Under the pieces are notes generated by a model. The model saw nothing but the letters and a program-made list of their open reading frames with translations. It did not search any database and was not told where the DNA came from. From Litorimonas sp947503715 (GTDB lineage Bacteria; Pseudomonadota; Alphaproteobacteria; Caulobacterales; Maricaulaceae): DNA of 64,000 nt. The stretch spans positions 372,001-436,000 of the forward strand of contig NZ_CP189850.1 in the NCBI RefSeq assembly GCF_050271975.1, given 5' to 3'. This document shows positions 26,835-33,805 of the stretch, one piece after another. Made by a program: the position numbers and the translations under genes. How positions within the stretch are numbered: the stretch's first letter is position 1; every line of letters starts with the position of its first letter.

Positions 26835-27190
26835 TGCGACCGCCCATCGGTGGGAACGGCGAGAGCAGATTTCCCGTTAATGGTGGGACAGCCCGCGTGG
26901 TGATATCCGCGATGGATACCAAAGTTAGTTTTGTTTTACGCGAATATCGACCGTCACCTGATTGTCAGACAGGCTCTGGCACAAACCACGCGGCGGTGTG
27001 TTTCCAACGGCGGCCTTACTTGACTGCTCTCGTTCCAGAGAGTCAGGCGCTCGCGGCTGGGCTCCTCCACATCCCCGTTACAAGATGCTTCTAAGCACAC
27101 CGTCCTTCGATACCAGAAAGCCAACGATCTCTTGCCTGTCCCATGTCCGAAAGAACGAGTTTAGATATAGCACAGGCCGGATAAGTGGGG
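26835..27190 (-). repeat. Dispersed diverged repeat, copy 1 (candidate noncoding RNA)
   Basis: This otherwise gene-free stretch is related to 44233-44687 in the opposite orientation. Read on the minus strand it begins CCCCACTTAT, then a promoter-like CTATATCTAAA, then TCGTTCTTTCGGAC, GGGACAGGC and GAAGGACGGTG. After a variable middle it ends with GTTTTACGCG-complement, TTGGTA-TCCATCGCGGA, CCACGCGGGC and GATGGGCGGTCGCA. The copies differ by indels and share no common reading frame, which argues for a structured RNA or a decayed non-coding element. I could not match it to RNase P RNA, tmRNA, 6S or a riboswitch. The rest of 26733-27376 holds nothing else I can support. Confidence 0.6.
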
Positions 27191-27376
27191 ATGCGATTGT
27201 TGGAAAGCGCGTGAGTATTGGGTTTGCGTGGGGGTGAAGGTGGGGATTATGTTTATCGCTTGGTAATCACCATATCCTTCACCAGACGCGTCATGAAGCT
27301 CATGCTCCCACAAGAGAGATTACCTAATTTGACTATCGGTTGAGAGGCGGCGCTGCTCTTAGATGTGCGAGTTTTT

Positions 27377-27636
27377 GGCGAGCCTTGCGACCCTGAACGC
27401 TTCGACGTTCGGCCATCAATAAAAAACTCATCATCCTGCGCCATGCGGACAACATAGCAGATTATGGCCGCAGAGTCTTTGATGGAAAGAGGGAGTAAAT
27501 TTAAGGGTTCTGGGATGGTGTCACCTGTGGCCCAAGGTGATGCAAAAATGGTGTCACTTTGGGCCACAAAATAAGTCGTAAAAACAGAGCTTTAGCGTCG
27601 AAGTGGGCCACAATGGCCGCTTCGCTTTATCTTGTT
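27377..27636. repeat. Rhs-locus repeat, copy A
   Basis: About 260 bases nearly identical to 28989-29258. Each copy lies directly after an immunity gene (6 bases after the one at 27643). It contains an internal inverted repeat GTGGCCCAAGGTGA / TCACTTTGGGCCAC (27527-27567) and a further GTGGGCCAC motif, a style of nested terminal repeats reminiscent of IS21-family ends. The reading frame across it (27253-27567) is open but is not conserved between copies and is not called as a gene. Confidence 0.85.
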
Positions 27637-27642
27637 ACAACA

Positions 27643-28218
27643 CTAATTTGGCCCGTTTTCTTTAATAAGAGCCGTTACACTTCTATACAAAGGGTCAAAC
27701 CGTCGATCTAAAATTGGCTGATAAACGGAACGACTATTCGCTCCACCAAACACAAGATACTCATACCCTTCCACTAATGTGGTAGAGTATCTACATTCGC
27801 CAGATTTCATTTCTACCATAAAAGAAAATCCTAATATGAGGTGGTCATTTTTAACTAGATTTTGATGTATATCTTTGATGTAGAAATACTCAGGTGGAAC
27901 GGTTTTGGTTTCGAGAAAAACAGGGATACTATACTCTTTAGGAGAGGTTCCTTTGATATTTTTAGATAGGCTAAGATTGTATGAGTAAAGTGGGTATAGA
28001 TAGTTGGCTTGAGGAGCCTCACTACTTTTTGAGTTATATCTTTCAACCTCAAAGAGCCCAATAAAATCTGCTTGGTCAATCATTTCTTGCAACGAACTGG
28101 CAATCGGTTTCCCATTTATTTCCTCACATGATGAGGTGTACGTCGATTGAGCACATGCTGTTAAACTCAATGTGAAAAGAGCTAAAATTGAAATTACAAT
28201 AAAATAAACGTATCTCAT
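27643..28218 (-). CDS. Lipoprotein immunity protein, possibly NTR/TIMP-like
   Basis: A 191-aa lipoprotein; the ATG at 28218 overlaps the toxin stop as ATGA. Signal MRYVYFIVISILALFTLSL ends in the lipobox LTAC, so the mature protein is anchored in the periplasm. The mature sequence follows a pattern known from bacterial netrin-like (NTR) domains: a Cys-rich start, ADFIGLFEVERY, YNLSLSKNIKG, a strand rich in Val/Pro, then GECRYSTTLVEGYEYLVFGG. NTR is the fold of tissue inhibitors of metalloproteinases, and the partner toxin carries a zinc-peptidase motif. Position and coupling support an immunity role; the NTR assignment is by eye and tentative. Base composition is more AT-rich than the neighbours, suggesting transfer. 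Confidence 0.7.
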   Translation of the reverse strand: MRYVYFIVISILALFTLSLTACAQSTYTSSCEEINGKPIASSLQEMIDQADFIGLFEVERYNSKSSEAPQANYLYPLYSYNLSLSKNIKGTSPKEYSIPVFLETKTVPPEYFYIKDIHQNLVKNDHLILGFSFMVEMKSGECRYSTTLVEGYEYLVFGGANSRSVYQPILDRRFDPLYRSVTALIKENGPN

Positions 28219-28889
28219 GGGCTTCCATACTTCTTCCAAATCTTAGCATTACCTACAGAACATGAGTGACAAACTCTTTGACGAGCATTGGGGCCACCAG
28301 TGTTTCTTCTATAAATATTCGTTCTGTTAATGGCGGAAACTTCATTTGGTTTATCTGGATAACCAATGGTATCAACAGTACGGTCGGTCAATGGAGCACC
28401 TGACATGATGTCCACAATATGACCGACCTCGTGCTCAAAAACTTCTGTCGGCGAACTATCTTGTTCTGATATGGTCCCATCAGAATTCTCAAACACGCCC
28501 TTTTGTTTTGCAAAAGACAATCCATAGCTATTCGGGATTGCAACACCGTCACTAGTTTCATTTTGGCCAACCGAGGAACCACCAAAATCTTCATTACTAC
28601 TTACGGCGATATAGGTTCCACTTTCTATAGCATCTTTTTCAGCCTGTGGAAGACTGCTATGTGGATCCTTCATTTGTTGATCAAACATCTTTTGAGCGGT
28701 TTCATCCTGAGGGCAGAATCCTGACTTACCATCCTCAGCGCACATTCCGCTTGGGTCAGTTAGATTGATTGGGTCGTTAAAAGTGTAAGCATAACGATTA
28801 AAGAAATTAGGATTCCCTGTATCCAAGAACGTCACGGGGTCTATGCTCAAGAACCGCCCAATCAGCGGGTCCTGATATCTCGCCTGCAT
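28215..28889 (-). CDS. Displaced Rhs C-terminal tip with HExxH metallopeptidase toxin
   Basis: Homology to the Rhs core runs from 28988 down to about 28750 (TPFGESLIHPDATDDQGDY, then RDRKTGLTYMQARYQ, then the LIGRFLSIDPVTF core), with no start before ATG 28889 and no upstream Rhs gene attached: an orphan rhs-CT cassette. After the DPSG boundary about 175 toxin residues follow. They include SPTEVFEHEVGHIVDIMSG, an HExxH zinc motif (HEVGH), and PNEVSAINRTNIYRR, where a Glu/Asn-rich helix could give the third ligand, as in Tox-MPTase-type effectors. The stop overlaps the immunity start. It could become active by recombining with the intact core at 30400, or be translated at low level from 28889. 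Confidence 0.8.
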   Translation of the reverse strand: MQARYQDPLIGRFLSIDPVTFLDTGNPNFFNRYAYTFNDPINLTDPSGMCAEDGKSGFCPQDETAQKMFDQQMKDPHSSLPQAEKDAIESGTYIAVSSNEDFGGSSVGQNETSDGVAIPNSYGLSFAKQKGVFENSDGTISEQDSSPTEVFEHEVGHIVDIMSGAPLTDRTVDTIGYPDKPNEVSAINRTNIYRRNTGGPNARQRVCHSCSVGNAKIWKKYGSP

Positions 28890-28988
28890 ATAGGTCAGCC
28901 CCGTTTTGCGGTCGCGGATGTGGCCTGTGTAGTCGCCTTGGTCATCCGTCGCGTCGGGGTGGATGAGGCTTTCGCCGAACGGGGTGTG

Positions 28989-29258
28989 GGCGAGCCTTGC
29001 GACCCTGAACGCTTCGACGTTCGGCCATCAATAAAAAACTCATCATCCTGCGCCATGCGGACAACATAGCAGATTATGGTCTAAGAGTCCCGATTGGAAA
29101 GAGGTAGTAAAATACAGGATTCTACAGGGTTCTGGGATGGGGCCACTCGTGGCCCAAGGTGATAGAAAAATGGTGTCACTTTGGCCCACAAAATAAGTCG
29201 TAAAAACAGAGCTTTAGCGTCGAAGTGGGCCACAATGGCCGCTTCGCTTTATCTTGTT
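28989..29258. repeat. Rhs-locus repeat, copy B
   Basis: About 270 bases matching 27377-27636, joined on its left edge exactly to the Rhs-core fragment of the orphan cassette (GGTGTGGG boundary) and separated by 39 bases from the first immunity gene. Differences from copy A are concentrated near 29080-29125 and include a small insertion. The internal inverted repeat is kept. The arrangement toxin tip - immunity - repeat - core fragment - toxin tip - immunity - repeat suggests the repeat marks cassette junctions. Confidence 0.85.
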
Positions 29259-29297
29259 TCTCACCTAATCTGACCCTTTTTCTATTCTTTGCATTTT

Positions 29298-29771
29298 CTA
29301 ATCAACAATATGACCTAATATAAATTCAACATCGTTGATGTTAAAAACTACCTCTTTCCCATTAATGAAAGATAGCGCTTTATCAAAAGGTGGTTCCTCA
29401 TAGTACCAACCATCAGGGCGCATACTAACAAATCTATCGAGCGTTAATGGTGCTTCATCAATCTCCACATTTTTTTTATTTAGGTGATCAAAAACAAGAG
29501 ACCTGTTTTTAGATTTTAGCAATACTCGATGAGTAGGCAAAGCATCAGCAAACTGAATGCGAGAGCTTCTCCCATTATCCGCACCGTCTCCGTAAATTTC
29601 TAAAATAATTTTCGGGTTAGGTATTTGTCTTTCAACTAGCATTTCCCAATTAACTTGTAGCCAATCAATCAGCAAAGCGTCACTTTCGTCTTGAGTATCT
29701 AGTTCAAGAATACGTTCCCAGTTCAGCGCAATGAAATCACGGAACTTAATTATTAATGAGTGCAAATCCAT
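29298..29771 (-). CDS. Putative cytoplasmic immunity protein of the Rhs toxin
   Basis: A 157-aa acidic protein without a signal peptide, unrecognised at family level, lying immediately after the Rhs stop (TGA-T-ATG). An in-frame ATG at 29786 would overlap the Rhs gene. Trp-rich helices (IALNWERILELD, IDWLQVNWEMLVE) are followed by a beta-rich half ending FNINDVEFILGHIVD. Position directly behind a polymorphic toxin, small size and high AT content are typical of immunity genes. No signal means its toxin probably acts in the cytoplasm, unlike the second cassette. Confidence 0.7.
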   Translation of the reverse strand: MDLHSLIIKFRDFIALNWERILELDTQDESDALLIDWLQVNWEMLVERQIPNPKIILEIYGDGADNGRSSRIQFADALPTHRVLLKSKNRSLVFDHLNKKNVEIDEAPLTLDRFVSMRPDGWYYEEPPFDKALSFINGKEVVFNINDVEFILGHIVD

Positions 29772-29772
29772 A

Positions 29773-31434
29773 TCACCGTTCAACATTATCAATCATCCTA
29801 ACTTCATCAGGAGTGGGATCTCTTTTCAATCCCCCAGAACCAGGTTGTGGATTATCGAATTTGGTATTGCTCATTGCTCCACTTGGGGCGGAAGGATGGG
29901 TGTTAGGTGACTTTGCTTTCACTCTTTCTCTAGTAATATCTTTCGTATTACCACTTGCTTCGGTAACTTTGAGACGGGTTTGCGGTGTGCCACCTGTGCG
30001 GCGACCATTCGTGAGGCCGATGTCAACTTTTGGCGGGCCTTGAATCTTCTCAGCTTTTAAAAGTTGACTCGCACCGTTCGTAATTGCCTTGGCATCCCTA
30101 GCACTAACGGGCGAGAATATCTCAGTCGCTAACGAAGCTCCCGCCGCAAGCCGTCGTCCTAAACTAACATTTCGACCTGTTAGCGTTTTAGCATCAGCTA
30201 TGCCGCCTGCTAAAACCGCTCCAACATCACCGCCTTTTATAGCGACTTTTATAACTTTACTAGCAACACCAAAGGCTTCTCCAGTCGGGTCAATTAAATT
30301 GACTGGGTCATTAGCCGTGTAAGCATAACGATTAAAATATCTAGGGTCACCTGTGTCCATGAACGTTACGGGGTCAATGCTCAAGAACCGCCCAATCAGC
30401 GGGTCCTGATATCGCGCCTGCATGTAGGTCAGGCCCGTTTTGCGGTCGCGGATATGTCCCGTATAATCGCCTTGGTCATCCGTCGCGTCGGGGTGGAGCA
30501 GGCTTTCGCCGAACGGCGTGTGGTAGTCCTCCCAGAGTTCCTGCCCGCCCCAGCCCGTGCCCGACCGTGCGGTGCCGAGATGGTCGGCGTGGATGAAGGT
30601 TACCGTGTCCGTGCCCTGCTTTCGCTTGATCCTTGCGAGGGCGCCGTTCGGGCCGTCCACGTAATCCGTGCGCTCGCCTTTCGTCGCATTATAGACCTGC
30701 ACGAGCGTGCCTGCGGCGTCGAAGATATTATAATTAACGTCCAGCACCGTCCCCTGATGATTACGCTGGACCGTCTTCACGCGCCGCTTATTCGCGTCAT
30801 AGAGATAGGCCTGCGAGCCAAAGTCCACCGCGTCAGACCCATGGCTGCCCGTGCCATGCCCGAACATGCCGATAGGCTGGTTCGTCATATCGTGGACCAG
30901 ATGGAGATGGCCGTAATGCTGGATATTCCCGCGCAAGTCATGCGCGGTCCAACGCGTGCCCGTCCAAGCTTCATCACCATTGGCGTCCGTGTCAGTATGA
31001 GCTGACCATTCGAATGAGCCCGGCGTGAGGTTTCCCGTACAGCGATCAAGGTTAGCTCGGTTCTCCTCAACATAATTCCGAGAAATAGACGGCACGCCAA
31101 TAGTCCAATCGCCCCATTTTTGACCGGAGCGATCCCGTGAGAGCGTCCGCGTAAACTCAACCGCAAGGCTATCATTTCCGGGCAGGGAAACATCCGTCAC
31201 CGTAAAACTGAGAGCGCCCGTATCTATGTCAATATGATCCCCTGCGAGGTCATTTGTCAGCGCGGAGAGTTCCTGCGTATTATACCGTTTTTGAATATCG
31301 CCAAGATCCGGAAAAACGGCACCTTCATCACCAATACCGGATTGGGCCGATGCGAAACCGACACACGCCAATAAACAGGCCGTCACAAAAGCGATAAATT
31401 TCAAGACACGTAAACCCTCGGATCGAAATATCAT
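29773..31434 (-). CDS. Short Sec-exported Rhs/YD-repeat polymorphic toxin
   Basis: A 553-aa Rhs-family protein starting at ATG 31434 after GAGGAGAGGG; the frame runs further up but lacks a good start. A Sec signal (LKFIAFVTACLLACVGFASAQ) precedes an N-terminal region (GDHIDIDTGALSFTVTDVSL), a very short YD-type stretch (YLYDANKRRVKTVQ, YNIFDAAGTLVQVYN), then the conserved core HADHLGTARS, GHIRDRKTGLTYMQARYQDP and FLSIDPVTFMDTG, ending at DPTG. About 165 toxin residues follow, of unrecognised type, ending DPTPDEVRMIDNVER. Typical Rhs shells exceed 1000 aa, so most YD repeats are missing: perhaps an internal deletion. tRNA-Gly lies 261 bases upstream. Confidence 0.85.
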   Translation of the reverse strand: MIFRSEGLRVLKFIAFVTACLLACVGFASAQSGIGDEGAVFPDLGDIQKRYNTQELSALTNDLAGDHIDIDTGALSFTVTDVSLPGNDSLAVEFTRTLSRDRSGQKWGDWTIGVPSISRNYVEENRANLDRCTGNLTPGSFEWSAHTDTDANGDEAWTGTRWTAHDLRGNIQHYGHLHLVHDMTNQPIGMFGHGTGSHGSDAVDFGSQAYLYDANKRRVKTVQRNHQGTVLDVNYNIFDAAGTLVQVYNATKGERTDYVDGPNGALARIKRKQGTDTVTFIHADHLGTARSGTGWGGQELWEDYHTPFGESLLHPDATDDQGDYTGHIRDRKTGLTYMQARYQDPLIGRFLSIDPVTFMDTGDPRYFNRYAYTANDPVNLIDPTGEAFGVASKVIKVAIKGGDVGAVLAGGIADAKTLTGRNVSLGRRLAAGASLATEIFSPVSARDAKAITNGASQLLKAEKIQGPPKVDIGLTNGRRTGGTPQTRLKVTEASGNTKDITRERVKAKSPNTHPSAPSGAMSNTKFDNPQPGSGGLKRDPTPDEVRMIDNVER

Positions 31435-31695
31435 GGCAGCCCTCTCCTCGCATGGAAACAATATTCCAAACTCAGAATCTGACTTCCAAACTCTCAATTT
31501 GTCGTCAAAATGGTAAAATGACGCACCCACCTCAAAGTTGAGTACGCAATCAGATTTTTCGGATTTGAAAAAATATCGCCTTAAATTTATCCATGAAATT
31601 TAAATCGTGTAAACTTAAGCTACCATCTTTTACGCTCTGCAATTATCCGATCCGTTTTAGATCATGGAAAATTTTTGAAAATTATATGAAAAATC

Positions 31696-31770
31696 TGGAG
31701 CGGGCGAAGAGATTCGAACCCTCGACCCTCACCTTGGCAAGGTGATGCTCTACCACTGAGCTACGCCCGC
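31696..31770 (-). tRNA. tRNA-Gly(GCC)
   Basis: Reading the minus strand, the acceptor GCGGGCG pairs with CGCCCGC before T and an encoded CCA (31696-31698). The D arm has AGCTCAGTGGTAGAGC, the anticodon stem CACCT/AGGTG holds the loop with GCC, and the T arm contains GAGGGTTCGAATCTC. Anticodon GCC reads glycine codons. It borders the Rhs region, a common landing site for islands. Confidence 0.97.
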
Positions 31771-31955
31771 TCATTAGATTTGCGTAGAAGGCGTGCGGCT
31801 TGGCCAGCCCGCCTCTCGGTAGGCGCGCCGTATAGACTCAAATGTGTTGAGGTATCAAGCCTTTTATCAGGCAAAATCACACCTCCTTTCAACAGACTCG
31901 CCCGTACCATCAAACTCTGCTATTCTGGGCTCAACACGCGAAAGAGGAGAGATAG

Positions 31956-32348
31956 ATGTTCAATGAAAAACTGGTCAAAACGGCTAAGGCTCTGACGGCA
32001 TATTGCCAGACGGAGCAAGAAGCCAAAGCGCTGGACGAGCTTTATGCACAGGACTGCGTGTCCGTCGAAGCACTGGATATGCCAGGTGAACCGATGGGAC
32101 GCGAAGCGAGTGGACTCGACGCAATCCGCGCCAAACATGACTGGTGGTTCGCCAATAATGAGGTTCACAGCACGTCGGCGGAAGGGCCCTTCCTGCATGG
32201 GGATGATACATTCTCCCTCATCTTCGAGATGGACGTCACGGATAAAAACTCCGGTGAGCGGGTGCAGATGAAAGAGGTCGGGCTTTATACAACGAACGCG
32301 GACGGACAGATTATCCGCGAGGCGTTTTTCTATCCGCCATTTGAATAG
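31956..32348 (+). CDS. SnoaL-like / NTF2-fold protein
   Basis: A 130-aa SnoaL-like protein: the helix EKLVKTAKALTAYCQTEQEAKALDE leads to YAQDCVSVEALDM and then the cone-shaped beta sheet (DTFSLIFEMDVTDKNSGER, EVGLYTTNADGQIIREAFFY). Such proteins bind small ligands or act as isomerases, hydrolases or stress proteins; the substrate cannot be read. AGGAGA lies just upstream of the start. It precedes the YbaK-like gene by 28 bases, so they may be co-transcribed. Confidence 0.82.
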   Translation: MFNEKLVKTAKALTAYCQTEQEAKALDELYAQDCVSVEALDMPGEPMGREASGLDAIRAKHDWWFANNEVHSTSAEGPFLHGDDTFSLIFEMDVTDKNSGERVQMKEVGLYTTNADGQIIREAFFYPPFE

Positions 32349-32375
32349 GTGTCCCCAATCCCGTAAGCGCGGGAT

Positions 32376-32888
32376 ATGACGAGACCGCATCCAAAAGAAG
32401 CCGCGCTCTATGCCTTGTTCGACGAAACAGGCATCCATCACCGCACGGAAGAACATCGTGCGGTGTTCACGGTGGAAGACGGCGCGGATGTGAAAGCACG
32501 CCTGCCGGGAGGACATTCAAAAAATCTGTTTTTGAAAGACAAATCCGGCGCGTTCATTTTGATTTCCGCATTGGGGTCCACGCAGATCCGATTGAACCAA
32601 TTGCATAAACGGATCGGGACGAAGCGCCTGTCTTTCGGCAAGCCTGAGGCGCTGAAAGACCTGTTGGATGTTGTGCCGGGGTCGGTCACCGTGTTTTCCG
32701 TGATGAACGATATGGACGGACAGGTGCAGCTCATCCTCGACAAGGCGCTCTTTGAGCATGAGCATGTCTGGTTCCACCCGATGCGCAACACGGCGAGTAC
32801 GCGAATTGCGAGTGCAGACCTGTTGCGATTTGCAAAAGCCGCCAACCATCCGGCGACAATAATCGATTTTAGCGAGGATCTCTCATGA
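32376..32888 (+). CDS. YbaK/ProX-type aminoacyl-tRNA deacylase
   Basis: A 170-aa trans-editing deacylase of the prolyl-tRNA synthetase-associated class, which clears mischarged Ala-tRNA(Pro). Marks are HHRTEEHRAVFTVEDG, GGHSKNLFLKDKSGAFILIS, the RLSFGKPEALKDLLDVVPGS block and PMRNTASTRIASADLLRF. It shares an ATGA overlap with the ribokinase gene, so the two are translationally coupled although they have no obvious pathway link. Confidence 0.88.
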   Translation: MTRPHPKEAALYALFDETGIHHRTEEHRAVFTVEDGADVKARLPGGHSKNLFLKDKSGAFILISALGSTQIRLNQLHKRIGTKRLSFGKPEALKDLLDVVPGSVTVFSVMNDMDGQVQLILDKALFEHEHVWFHPMRNTASTRIASADLLRFAKAANHPATIIDFSEDLS

Positions 32889-33727
32889 GCTATGGATTAA
32901 CTGTTTTAGGCTCCGTCAATCTGGATCTGATCGTGAGCTTGGAAAAACTGCCCGGCGCCGGAGAGACAGTTACGGGTGGGACCTACACCGCCCTGCCCGG
33001 CGGCAAGGGCGCAAATGTCGCCGTCGCCGCAAAACGATTGGGCGCAGAAACGGAAATTATGTGCGCCGTCGGCAATGACGATTATGCTGCGCAAGCTCTC
33101 GTCAATCTGGAAGCCGAGGGCGTTTATCTGGATGCGGTCCGACGCGTCGACACCCATACAGGTCTCGCCTTTATCAGCGTGGCGGCGGATGGCGAAAACC
33201 AAATTGCTGTCGCGAGCGGCGCTAATTCGGCCTATGCACCGGAACATGTACCAAAACTTTGCAGCGATTATTTTATTACACAATTCGAAATTCCGCTGGA
33301 CACAATTCGAGCCGCGATTGACGGCTATAAAGGTTTTGTCGCGGTTAATGCCTCCCCCGTGCGCGCAGACGTTCAAGACATCCTCGACCGTGCCGACCTT
33401 ATTATTGTGAATAAAGGCGAAGCGGACGCCTATAATCTCTCGGGCCATAAAGGACTCGTCGCCATTACTTTGGGCGGCGAAGGGGCGGAGCTTTGGCGGG
33501 ACGGCGCGTTAGTGGCGCATGGCAAACCGCCCAAGGTCGAGGTCATTGACACGACGGGCGCGGGCGACGCCTTTGCCGCTGCGCTGACTGTGGCACTCGC
33601 CGAAGGACAATCCGATGCGGACGCGCTGACATTTGCCTGCGCGGCTGGCGCACTTACAACTACAAAGTTAGGCACCCAAACCGCGAGTCCAAAGCGAGAG
33701 ACTGTTGAGGCCATATTGGTATCTTGA
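32885..33727 (+). CDS. rbsK: Ribokinase-like PfkB-family kinase
   Basis: A 280-aa PfkB-family sugar kinase closest to ribokinase, which phosphorylates D-ribose at O5. The start GSVNLDLIVSLEKLPGAGET and the GGKGANVAVAAKRLG signature I are typical; signature II DTTGAGDAFAAALTVAL carries the catalytic Asp. It is a little shorter than E. coli RbsK (about 309). A nucleoside hydrolase 2.5 kb downstream would release ribose, which this kinase would return to metabolism. No ribose transporter is present. Confidence 0.85.
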   Translation: MSYGLTVLGSVNLDLIVSLEKLPGAGETVTGGTYTALPGGKGANVAVAAKRLGAETEIMCAVGNDDYAAQALVNLEAEGVYLDAVRRVDTHTGLAFISVAADGENQIAVASGANSAYAPEHVPKLCSDYFITQFEIPLDTIRAAIDGYKGFVAVNASPVRADVQDILDRADLIIVNKGEADAYNLSGHKGLVAITLGGEGAELWRDGALVAHGKPPKVEVIDTTGAGDAFAAALTVALAEGQSDADALTFACAAGALTTTKLGTQTASPKRETVEAILVS

Positions 33728-33805
33728 CGCGATTGTTTCTGCGCAATATCCAGCCGATGGGGCAGGACAGAATGACAGTATCGTCCCGCATATGGGGACG
33801 TCCAA

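Noticed and set aside
26835..27190. RNase P RNA, tmRNA or cobalamin riboswitch identity for the dispersed element
   Set aside because: The diagnostic conserved cores of these RNAs (for example the RNase P GAAAGTCC region, the tmRNA T-arm, the B12 box) could not be found in either strand.
26834..27237. Two plus-strand frames of 86 and 91 codons
   Set aside because: They overlap copy 1 of the dispersed element, have no recognisable motif and are not preserved in copy 2.
27253..27567. 104-codon frame across repeat A
   Set aside because: The frame is not kept in repeat B, and the protein is low-complexity with no recognisable fold; treated as repeat sequence.
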